From: Chromobotia macracanthus
Lineage: Eukaryota; Chordata; Actinopteri; Cypriniformes; Botiidae
Direction: 5' to 3'
Assembly (NCBI GenBank): GCA_036877525.1
Contig: JAZGTH010000059.1
Location: forward strand, 1,922,001-1,986,000
DNA: 64,000 nucleotides
The notes under the pieces were generated by a model, which was given only the letters and a program-made list of their open reading frames with translations, searched no databases and had not been told where the DNA came from. Each line of letters opens with the position of its first letter. The stretch's first letter is position 1. Position numbers and translations under genes: made by a program. Below, in pieces: positions 51,400 through 62,765 of the stretch.

Positions 51400-54247
51400 C
51401 TGATTAAAAAGGCAAAAGAATTATTGAAGCACCCACACAAATAAAACCCATCCACAATGCAGGAATCCTACAGGAATTCCTACACAATCTGACCACATTT
51501 AAATTGTCTTTGTCTTACATTTGCGACTGACTGGTTAGGTATGGGAGTCCACCTTTTCAGGAAGTAATGGCGTCATAAAAAACACCAGGTCAGGCATATA
51601 AAGTCAAGGGGGCTTTTGTGGCTGCTTTTATTGCTCAGTCGTCGTTGGTCCTTTCACGCTCATTTATCACTGCTGACTAAGTCAGCCCACAGACATGTAA
51701 GTTGTAAAATACAAAGACCCTAAGGACAATACACTAGCCCTGCAAAACAAGTACAGGAAAAACTACTACTAACTAGTGCATTTACAGACAATTTTTTTGC
51801 ATTTGTTCTTTTCACTGTTGTTGTTTTTGATGATGGAATTAAAAATTTCACGTAATTTACTGTATATTGTCTGTTGAAAAAAGTTATTCATTTAACTAAT
51901 TAATTACATTTATAAAGTAAAATTTAAAATGTCATTAGACATTCCAAGGGAACTATCATGATAAATAAATGCCAATTATACTTGTAGTAGAACTCAATAA
52001 AAATTAAAGGATCTTAGAAAAGCAATATTATCAAGAAGAAGGGGAATACAATTATGTTAATTGTTTAGTCATTTACATATCAGTGAGAGATATAAGCTAT
52101 TAAAAAGGCACAGTTAAATGATCAAATCTATTCATACTGTAAAGCCAATATGTTGACTCGCATAATCCTTTCCATGCACAAATCAACATCAAACTAACAA
52201 TTGCTATATAAAACCGCCATTTAAAGATTCCATTATATCCCACAGGCTATTTCATATGGATAACGGAGGTGACGTACATTAATAAATTTAGAAGAATGCC
52301 ACGCTGTTACCTGATCAGGTCTAGTCGTGTCTAGTGAGATTTGTGTGGAAAATCCCTGAGGTGTACATTTATGTGTTTGTGAAAGGGAGGGTCACACTGA
52401 GTTATGATTAAAAAGCAGCTTGCAGTCAATCATTTTCATTTCATTTTCACAGTGGATCATTTCCAATTTATGTGTAGGCACATACCTTAAAATCCTGGCT
52501 ACAAAAGAGCTATTAAACATTTCCATTGTTATTTCCCAGGCAAAAACATACAGTTCATTAAACACGTTGACAATAGCAGGGCATGTTGTCACAGTACTGT
52601 GTGGGGTTAAAACTTGTTAAGATGTAGGACAAAAAAGTTTTGAACTAGGTATTTGAAAGCAATATACAAAACCACAGCTAGATAAAACATACATTTGGGG
52701 AATTAGGCTTTCAACTCAAAATCTCATTATTGCTAAGATATAATTGCCCTGACAATTTCCAAATGTGACAAAAAATCCTTTTATATACCAGTCCTATCCT
52801 ATCCAAAGTCTATCCTATATAAATTAGATACTGCATGACTACCAAACCTACAATGATGCTGAGATTTCCTAAGAAGTAATTAAATGATATTGACAGATCT
52901 TGAATCACATACTTACACAGAACGCCAACTTAAAATTCCCCTTGTAAAGGCAATGTAGACACTTTGTTGTAAATAAAGACGAAAGAACAAATTCAGTCAA
53001 AGATCACATTGCTTTAAATGAGCAGAAGATAAAACTGGACCATTTAGCACCATCAATGAACCAGGAAAAGTGTTTCAGAGGAGGAACCTAAACATCTTAC
53101 ACAGCAATTTCAACAGCCACCCTGGTAAAATTACATGTTTCTCAGATTTCACTTTGAATGTCTTTGTAAGCCATGCATTGATTACTTTTCTGGTACATGA
53201 CACCTAAAAGCGGCTTAGAAGGCCTTTAAGAGATTTTGAGAACATGCTTGCTGTTTGAAAAGGTTCTAGTTGACCATGCCCATCCAACTCCTAACAACTG
53301 TTAAAATGTTACATATTTTCAAATCTTTATAATCTGAGCTGATTATGAATAATATAATCTTGATCTACATTCCAAAAGGGTTTTAGTGAAGTAAAATGGA
53401 TGACCTCCTTATTTCTCAACTGATACAAATGAAACTGCATCAATAATTAGCATAAGCATTATTTTAACTCTGAGATCACTTGTATTCTATGCTAACTAAT
53501 GTGTAAAATATGTATATAATTTATCTAGGCATTATCACATAAGTAGCCCCCCTCCCAAGGTTCACGTTAAGAAACTTACCCTTGAGTGTCAGCCTCTCTC
53601 ATTACATGGGGGTGAGAGACCAGGGTCTGTTTAATTGGCCAACTGATTACACCATATACACCCTTTGCTCTCCCTATTCTCCTACAGACTCTCAGAAGGC
53701 CTCCTGTTCTGTGGCCTGTGGGTTCAGGGGGATCAGAGACCTGGAACAAGGGCTTCCTTTGTGTGCTTCACTGGGCTGGGAAATGGAGATGAGTTAGTCC
53801 ATTTGCCTGTGAGGCCACAGCGAGGGCTAGATGAGGCCCTGGGAGAAAAGGGGGCTCAGGTATCACTACCGGCAGTGTTAGGGTTAGGCAGGTGAAGCAT
53901 ATGGCTCTGATTTGATATCTAAGGTGACTAAATCTAGACAAAAAGCAGAATTCATTGCATGACCACACTGCTGTTACATTCTTCAAATGATTTGGCTCAC
54001 ACTGGAGCCAAGAACATTCTTGAAGTTCATCTGAGTGTTAATGTTACAGTTTGATCTGGGTGTGGGTGTAAAAATCTTAATGCACCCACAGATGATGATT
54101 TAGGTTTTGCTCATGATAAAATTAACTTTAAATAAAGAACAGGTCCAAAGTCCAATTGTACAGGCCAGCATGCTACAGATGCATTATTTTTAGAAGCAGG
54201 GAGCCATAATGTAATGCTTAATATAATTAACATAATGCTTTATGTAA

Positions 54248-54350
54248 TTAAAGGGATAGTTTACCCAAAAATGAAAATTATTCCCTCTTTAAATCACCCT
54301 CATGTCCAAACCACTATGGCAACAAATTCTTAAGATAACAATTTCATGTT
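54248..54350. mobile_element. One end of a MITE
   Basis: TTAAAGGGATAGTTTACCCA followed by AAAATGAAAATTATTCC is the canonical terminus of the family at 6181 and 28267, better preserved than those copies. The other terminus was not found, so the copy is truncated; its right limit is approximate. Confidence 0.65.
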
Positions 54351-57300
54351 ACGACTTCATGGTGTATCTACAATGCAAGTTAATCATTTTTGACTACACT
54401 GAATACAAGAACTGATACAAACAGTAACAGCAATGAAAGCAGCCAGCTAAGCTTCCACACAATACAAAGTACTTAAAGATAATATAGGTTTGCCTGCTAT
54501 TAAGATAGTAGGCAGATATTAGCAATGATTGGCTGAATGACATATAAAGCTTTGGCCAATGTAATCAGGGGACCTGCAGAGAAATAAAAACACACCAAAA
54601 CAGATACACCCTTTAGGGTGCAACACTTTCTAAAAACGCGCCGCCTCTCTAATCAGTAAGATATAAATTACTTTATTAATGCAGTACTTGGTGCTACAAG
54701 CTTTTAAGCAAAATTAGCTGATGCAGGTTAAACCATTGAAACCACACCGCCCTTCTGCAAATAATTATTTTTCCTGTTTAAACTTTAAAAGAAGCTATTG
54801 ATTTGATTCATTAAATGGGTGATTTAGGGGTTTGATTCATTTCATTTTGTCAAGAGGAACTGGTTACTCATCTAGAACCTTTCCATTCGTGTTTAATTAA
54901 CTGGGCAGGGTTCTTTATCTAAAGACACACTGGGATTAAACGTCCAGTGCCTATTACCTCAGTCTGTGCTTTCGTCACATCTGATTTGCGGGTGCGGATC
55001 TAATCTCCTGAGATGATGAGAGATTGAGTTCTTTCCCAAAGTGCTCTCGTCAAGTTAAGATTAAATAGAACCCTTTAGCTGTCGCACCTGGGACTTTGGC
55101 CAAGCAGGCTGAATAGAGACGCCCCGGATATTTATTTCTGTTTGCGGGAACATTGAGCTCCAGCTCCTTTCCCTGCATTCTCAGGATCTGATGAGGATTA
55201 CAGCGCTCTTATTGAGGACAGCGATGAGATGGAATGCACTCTGTGCTAAGCGGTCTGATACTGCAGAGGTCACGGGTAGTTAACATGAGGAATGACAAAA
55301 AAGTTTAAAACAAAGAAGCCGCAGTTCTACTGTTTGCTTTAGCAGATGCTGTTAACAATGAAAGCATGGGCTCAAGCTCCAACAAGGATACTCAGGGGCA
55401 CATACTGTGCCACTTCTTAAGTTCTATTATGCTTTTTATTAATAAAATGAATGTTTTAAACAAATATGCCTAATGAGGGCCTATTCTTCAACACATACAA
55501 AGAGTTGATTTTAGATAATCTGTTAATGCTTCCATTCACTTTTTGAAAAAAAAAGAGTATGTGACTCTCATCAATGACCCTAGACACCTCTATTGTTTTA
55601 GTGACCTTAAGGGCGAGAGCAGGATAGGGGAGGATCCCCTATCGTTCTACTGAGTCACACTGTGATAGTTCAGACAAGGGCCTCAGGTCAAGCTTAACCA
55701 TCCCCAGTCATTACAGAAGGTAATTCTCACCTGCCCCAATACCACACTACTGAGCCACGTCACAATTTATGTTGCATTGGTCAATATGGCAGTCAGCATA
55801 TACTTAGACTAACGCCTAGTGCCGTGGATGCAAATGTTCAAAACAAATGTTTGCAGTACTGAGGTAAGCTGGTCATGTGACCTTAACATGTTAACCCCAT
55901 GAGGTGCCCCCCCTCCATGTTGAAAAAAACAGCTTTTATTAAGCTACTGATATGACTGGAATCTACAAACTCATGCGAGTGTATATGATTTTTAAAAATG
56001 TGTTTCAAAGTATCATTCAATTCTTTATGTGTAAAACTTTTTGGGGGGAATGAGGAAAAATGTGAGTACACCTTAAATGTTCTGCTTTTCGATATTCGAC
56101 TTTAATCAATACTTTTTTATTTTTTTTACTGGAAAGATCAGATCTGGAAGTAATCACAGATTAGAATAGCAACTATTTTAACTATTGAAAACTGGCTCCA
56201 TAAACCAGGATGTATTGGTCTAAACATGCCCATGATGAGGCAAGGCCTTTCAGGTGAGTAGTTATAAACTGAGGCAAAAACTACAAGTAAGAACCTTTCC
56301 ACAAACGGATATCGCATCTATGCATCATTCCTCAACTTGAATATGACATTACTTGAATCATATCACACCAGTCAATAGCAGGTACATTTAGCTTACAGCA
56401 TGACCAACTTATGAGCTCTGGGCTCCCTCAAGAATCTACTGTAAGGAGATGATACCCATGACTCACTCTAATGATAGACTACATGAATAGCTGAGCTCCT
56501 AGGTAAGTGTAAGCACCACTTCAGGGAGTAAACCAATCCTGTGTTTAAAGCACATCCAAACACCTATTAAGCAAAAATCTTCATGCATCAAAGAGTGAAC
56601 CTGCTGGAAAAACGTGCTGCTAAACTGGAGAAGAGAAGAAATCAATTTCCCCCAATTATAAACATAGAGGCAGGTTAGGTCAGTCAACAACAGCTGCAAC
56701 TTAACCTCTGTGATGATCATCAATCTCTGTCACCATCCAAGTCCCTTTACATTTCCACATTAGATCAGGCCTTCTGAATCAAAGAGGACAAACAAACAAG
56801 GCTCTCACTCTCTGTGCAAGTGATAAAACTTAATCGGCATTATGCCGCCACACTTAGAATTCCTGAGTAATTGCTAAGGTTTGAATCAACAGAGATGGAG
56901 TCAGTTAATGACTTGATGGGGGTAAAGGTACAAAACAGCCAAGTCATGTGGCTCTGATCCAAACAGTTTAACACAGAACATAACAAGTAAAGAATTGACT
57001 AACAATGTCAGGAGAAATGGATTCCCTTGTATTCACAGCTGTAAGGTAGCTAGTTTCTTGCAATCAGTTACATATTATTGCATTGTTAAATTACGACCAT
57101 GCAGTAATCATTTGTTTTTGTTGATATTATTGGTATGGATGCAGATTATAGGCAAGCATTGTTTAATGACATGAACAAGTTTTAAAAGTTTTACATATTT
57201 TTTGTTTTAAATTATCTGTTTCTTTTTACTTGAACACTTATTGTGTGTCGAGCATATTTACAATTGCTCTATTTCTACAAAATACAAACATTGAAGTGTA

Positions 57301-58084
57301 CAATGTCCATGTTTATTGTAAATATAAACTACAATACAAAATAATTATGCATAACACTAATATGTGTTATATTAATTAACACTAATAATGTAAGAGTTAT
57401 AAGAATGTATTCCCAATATCACAAGATAAATTACATATCCACTCACAGAATCTTTGGTTAGCGAGGTGTACACTGCACTCCAGGATTTTGAATGACATGA
57501 CCTGCTCATCTCTTGTGGGCTCCACAGCACACTGTCTGTGTAATGACAGTCAGACTCTTGATTGCACAGATACACACCAGCTGACAGCAGAATCTGATCC
57601 GGGCCGACCCTGAGTAAGAGCGAGCTTTCACTGACAGACTAATGGAAGCTCACTCATACCACTGAGAGTACATCAAAGAGAACAATCCTGTCTGTGATCA
57701 GCTAGTGTCCTCCATTTCTACATGAGAGAGGAGATGAGTGACAGCTGAGGTAAGAGGAGAGGAGGGGCTCTCTTTCACTCTTCAGCACCCTGAAAAATTA
57801 CTGATGGAGGACGATATGCATAATGGAAGAAGGGTAGGCAGAGGTGATCACATGGAAGAAACTTTCAAGGGTTTTATTGTCCTTATTCTGCATCAAGACA
57901 TGGGAATGTTTTACAGGGTGCTCCTTAAATGAAAGATCTAAAAGAGGGGCAGCGGCACTGAAAAATATATGCCAAGATTTGTGTATTGAACACGGTTCTT
58001 TTGATTCCATTATAGGAATAGTATCAGGTACACAGTTGTTGTGTAGCAGTTATGATATGATATTCTCAGCAGTTAGTACTGATC

Positions 58085-58749
58085 TGATGCCATCATGCAC
58101 AATCAAGCCTCTACAAATGATTCAGAACGCTGCAGTGCGTCTCATCTTCAACGAGCCCAAAAGAGCCCATGTCACCCCTCTCCTCATCTCTCTGCATTGG
58201 CTACCGCTCACTGCTCGCATCAAGTTCAAGGCCTTGACGCTTGCTTTCAGATCTGTCACTGGGTCAGCACCCTTCTACTTTCACTCATTCTTACGAGTCT
58301 ATGCTCCCACAAGAAGCCTGCGATCACAGAAGGAACGAAGGCTTGTGGCACCATCACAGAGAGGCACAAAATCACTCTCCAGATCATTTTCGTTCACCAC
58401 TCCATGCTGGTGGAATGATCTTCCTGCCTTCATCCGTAATACAGAATCCCTGGCAATATTCAAAAGACATCTGAAAACACATCTCTTTCGTGAGCACTTA
58501 ACCTCATCATAAAAAAACCAAAATCCTTTCCCTTCATTTCCTTTCCCTTCATTTCCTATCCCTCTTCCCTTTAAATCTCTCCCTTGTTGTAGAATATGAT
58601 ACTCTGAGCACTGTCTGAAACTTGTATTGTGAGCACTTATTGTGTCTAGTTGCCTCTTCAGGTTGACTCGCTTGTTGTATTCCGCACTTGTAAGTCGCTT
58701 TGGATAAAAGCGTCTGCTAAATGAATAAATGTAAATGTAAATGTAAATG
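58085..58749 (+). mobile_element. 5'-truncated L2-clade LINE: C-terminal ORF2 and 3' tail
   Basis: The frame to the stop at 58510-58512 carries the L2/Rex-type ORF2 C-terminus: PLQMIQNAAVRLIF, LLISLHWLPLTARIKFKALT, LRSQKERRLVAPSQRG, WWNDLPAFIRNTESLAIFKR and HLKTHLFREHL. A 3' UTR with CCCTTCATTTCCT repeats follows, then the tail AAGTCGCTTTGGATAAAAGC, GTCTGCTAAATGAATAAATG and TGTAAA repeats to 58749. The reverse transcriptase core is missing, so it is a dead 5'-truncated copy. The open frame extends upstream to 57844, but that part is not LINE-like. The tail is shared with the SINEs in this window. Confidence 0.88.
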
Positions 58750-59949
58750 ATAAGAAGAATGTAGATATAGAAAACAACCTCAGAAACATCCCAAATCATT
58801 AACGTCATGCTTTCGAGTTAGTAACAGAGACTCTTAACAGAGATTCCCACACGGGTTTTTTGGGTCACTAATTGGGTTTTCCTTGCTTTGATGTTTTCAG
58901 TCAACTGTTGAACTGCAATCATGCTGTTATGGCTCAACGTCAAAGCATATTAAAAGATCATTTATTGACGGGGCCTGTTGTGTTCTGTGAATAACCACAC
59001 AACAGCTGTGTAACCTCTAGACACTGTAATACGCCAGCTGCTGTCAGAACAGGTGGAGCGATGCTTGCCTCGTCTTGAAAAGTGAAAGAAGAATACAATA
59101 CGAAAACTGTTCTTTATTTTTTTTAACTAAGGGGAGACTAAATCATAACTGCTATTGCTCATAACCAATTCTGAATCAAAATCAATTGTATAAATGCTGA
59201 GTTTTTCACAGTTTAGGTTGAAACACTGTATTATTAAATAAATGTCCTTTTGAGGCAAGTTGTCATATTTGTTTTACACAGTATGTTATTCTACACAATT
59301 CAACTAAAACTGGCTAAAAATGTTTGATATTATACATTTACCAACCACATTGATATAGTCAACGAATACATTTTAAAAATATATGTAATGAGACGTTTTA
59401 AATTACAATAGCATTTTCAGCTTAGAAAAAAAAAGCTATAATTCATATTCTGCTCAAATCAGGGTGAATAACGCGGGATCACATTGTGACAATTTACCCC
59501 AGTGACTTGCTAAGCCACAAAAGGTTAGCGTGTATTCATTTAACTCAGGCTTCAAGTTTACTCAAGTTTAATTCATTTAACTTCTCAGGCAATAAGGTTC
59601 AATAATAGCTTTTTTGCAGTCAAGATTTCGAGGTATGTGTCTGTACATAACCCAACATTTTTTAAAACCCCCACCTTGAAAAGGATCACCTCTATTATTG
59701 TTCTCTATTTGAAGACTGAGACAGAACTTAAACTTCTTCATCTTTTGACTGCGCGAGTTTCTGTCAAGTTTTCAATGTTGGAAACAAAGTTTTGGTTCGT
59801 TCGCAGGTTAGTGCTTATTAATCATTAGATCCAGCGCTAGATTATTAATGCGAGTCATCTAAACGCATCTGAAATGAAATAAAAGTCGATATTTCGGTGT
59901 GTGTTCACGTGAATATTCATGTTTAAAACTAAATCCAAATCACACTTAC

Positions 59950-60200
59950 CGTCGTCATGCGTTTTTTTCATAATCTGCAGAAATGAAATCACATCTCTGT
60001 CGGAAGACAATCCACCTCCTGGCATCTATCAGATCATCTACACCTCTAGCGACGCGGGGCGACGGACCCCAACGCGTCCACATTCAACACAAACTCCGCA
60101 TGGAAGTGAGCGCGTCTGTCGCGTCGCGTGTAAACGCTCGTGTTAACAACGCCTTTGGAAATTTCCTACTCAAGCGTCGAGAAGATCCAGCTGTTGTCAC
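59950..60200 (-). promoter_or_regulatory. CpG-rich promoter/non-coding exon upstream of lypd6b (candidate)
   Basis: CpG-dense sequence (about 60047-60180: GCGACGCGGGGCGACGGACC, GTCGCGTCGCGTGTAAACGC) leads on the minus strand to a strong donor GACGACG|GTAAGTG at 59950/59949. No coding frame is recognised. By position and strand it is best explained as a distal first exon of lypd6b, lying just beyond the 3' end of kif5c. A bidirectional promoter or an unrelated transcript cannot be excluded. Confidence 0.5.
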
Positions 60201-60333
60201 ACCCAAATGATTTGCTCAAAAACATCTTAGGAATTAATTCAACGTTTGAAGGCTCTCAAAACAAAACGGAGGAAGATTAGGATTAAAGGGTACTTGTTTA
60301 CAGAGAGAAAAAACAGAAGCATATTTTTAAACG

Positions 60334-62765
60334 TTTATTTTCTTTCACATGGACATCTGACAAACAATGTCGAACTATGCAGCTGAAACCCTGTTATGCA
60401 TATAACACGTGAGCTTTCACATAATGTCTTGGAGCAAACGTTATAGATCCTTGTTGGCACTTCTCTCACATACAAATCAGCTAAATAATTTGCAGCTCAC
60501 TTAATACTCATTTTTAGATGTTCTTGCACACTGTCTTATGAGGTAAATTTCATTGCACAATTCAGTTTTGAAACATGGATGAGCAAGAGCCTGGGGACAA
60601 ACACAAGTTGGAGGTCTGTGTGTGCAGTGCAATAACTGAACCATAGAGTTGCACAGAGAAAGAAGACGGTACAGGGACACAAAGTCACAAGAGTTTGTAC
60701 ACTTTACACTAGAAAATTGATTCAGTCTTCTATATTGTGCTCAATGCTTCATATTGTGTTTGGTGTATTGTGTCTATATTGTGTGCTGTATATACTATTT
60801 ACAATAGTGTGTTTTCACCAGAGTAACTGATGATGTACTGATACCACATATTGATAAGAAATAATGAACTGATAGACTCTAACAATACCAAACCAGGAGG
60901 TATGTTTTATCAAAGATTGTAAATATCTTTATGGTGATTTTGTCTGATGAGTCCATATTTGTAGTAAATAATAAATAGAATCAGAAGTAAAGTAGCTCTC
61001 CAGAAATATCTGCTAATGTATCTCTGATGTATTTGATATTTCATATTTTCTTTTCATATGTGTTAGACTTTGGCGTTTATTAAATGATTTCATTTCATGC
61101 CATTTCAAACTGTTTAACTAATATGAATATTTATTGTAATGTGTTACTACTGATATTTTACTACTGATGTTATCCCCAGTAGAAATTACAATGTTTTTTC
61201 AAAGCACCACTATCTGTATAAAAAAACATGTCTATACAATGTCCTGGCATTACTGTGAGGAAAAAGTTAGTAAAAATATCATTTGGAAATAAATCAATAT
61301 CAATCAGTCAATTAAAAAAATACATAAATAATGATCATTTATAAAAAATAACACCCAGTGACAGTATTGTCAGTCATTCAAGTATTATAAATCAATAAAA
61401 GATTAAGCTTAAAGCAAGGTGTGTGTCAATCTCTAGTTTTGTCATTACATTCTCAGTGAACATTGGGACAAAAAAAATTAAAAAACAAAAGAAAGGCCGT
61501 TTTGTTTCTCCTGGGGGTATATAAATGCTGTTGTCAAATTTTTCTTATGATGTTTTAGATTTAGGTGACTTTTCATCTTTTCAGCTTACTACTACAGATA
61601 GGTGTGTTTTATCTCCAGATTAGTTTCCATAAACAGATATATATCAATTTCTATATTGAATTTCAATTTCTATAATATATTCTGAGATATATATATATAT
61701 ATATCCCATTTCTGTGCATGTTTATCCATTGATGAGTCCACAAGAGCTCATCTCTCCATTCAGGCCTTATTAATAAATACAGGGAAGCATCTCTGTGGAG
61801 CTCATGGTAAGGACAGGACGTTAACTTAATAAGCCTTGGTTAAAGATGACAGCAGTTCTTTTGTTCCTCATCGCATAGAAAAGACCGCAATGCTAAATGA
61901 TCTTCTTGTTGCCACACATGGTTGTGATGGAACGTCTAAATACTGTAGACTTTGGACTGTGTATTTTTTGTTCCCTGTTGGAGGTGTAAAAAGTGAGCAT
62001 GCTGCCACAAACAAAGATAACATTAAAACATTTTATCACCCTCAACAGTGCCTATTAGACATCATCACCTACTGCCAAAACAGCTTTTAACCTGTCACCC
62101 AGCATATGACTAAACTTTGCATGACCAGGTAAACAACCTAAAATACATCCATAAACTTTGACTTCATTTCACTGAATGCCAAATGACTCTATAAAAGTAT
62201 CCATCGTTCAGTGACTTTCCCAAGGATTCCAGCCATTCGCCGGCTCAGATCTTTTGTTGCTATTATAAAAGTGTTACTCCATCTTTGTCAAACAGTTGGC
62301 ACAGTTACTGATAGTGCTGCACAACTCTCCAGATAAAGTCTCTTGTGCTTTCCAGATGCATCACATGCCACTGAAACCTAATTAGCATTGCGCCATTCCT
62401 CTTAACATCAAGAACACCAGCTTGTTCCAACATCTTAAAGTTTTGTTGTTACTTGCTCTGTGTAACACAAAGTTATACAGAACTTAAAAAAGAAGCATGC
62501 ATGGAGTGGCTAGACAGTCAGCATGTTTAAAATATTTTGTTTTCATCTGGTAAAATCAGACACATCTCTGTTTTGAGAGGCTGCATGAGAACATGTTGTG
62601 TAATATACATGTCCAAAGCAAAGTGTGACAATGTTAGTTATCTCACACAATCAAAAACTGAGAAACGTAACTGTTCAGAGCATCTTAAGATTTGATGAAA
62701 TACAAAATCCTAATATATATTGCTTCATGAAAACAACTAAATGTGCTTTAAATTAAACTTACATT
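60334..62765 (-). other. kif5c 3' UTR/3' flank
   Basis: No coding exon was seen. Minus-strand AATAAA motifs lie at 62765-62770 (overlapping the stop), 61130-61135, 61076-61081 and 60334-60339. A long 3' UTR ending near 61.1 or 60.3 kb is inferred; a 3' UTR intron starting at 62762 is also possible. Confidence 0.4.
61686..61704. repeat. (TA)n simple repeat
   Basis: About nine AT units, seen directly. Confidence 0.9.

Larger units (their letters stand above)
46241..59949 (-). other. Upstream/intron region of lypd6b
   Basis: If the 60-kb CpG exon belongs to lypd6b, this is its first intron, interrupted by a second promoter/exon near 48.1-48.4 kb and perhaps an exon at 51321-51399. It also holds a SINE (50134-50264), a MITE end (54248), an L2 LINE fragment (58085-58749) and possible conserved non-coding DNA at about 54950-55260. 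No recognisable protein-coding exon was seen. Confidence 0.45.

Noticed and set aside
53582..53986. Overlapping ORFs on both strands
   Set aside because: GC-richer patch with open frames in several phases and no recognisable protein; possibly regulatory but unsupported.
58299..58808. 169-codon minus-strand ORF
   Set aside because: It is antisense to the L2 LINE ORF2 fragment and its tail; the plus-strand frame has the recognisable family sequence.
59919..60210. Two overlapping 75-codon plus ORFs in the CpG-rich patch
   Set aside because: Open frames are expected in CpG-rich DNA, neither resembles a family, and the splice donor there is on the minus strand.
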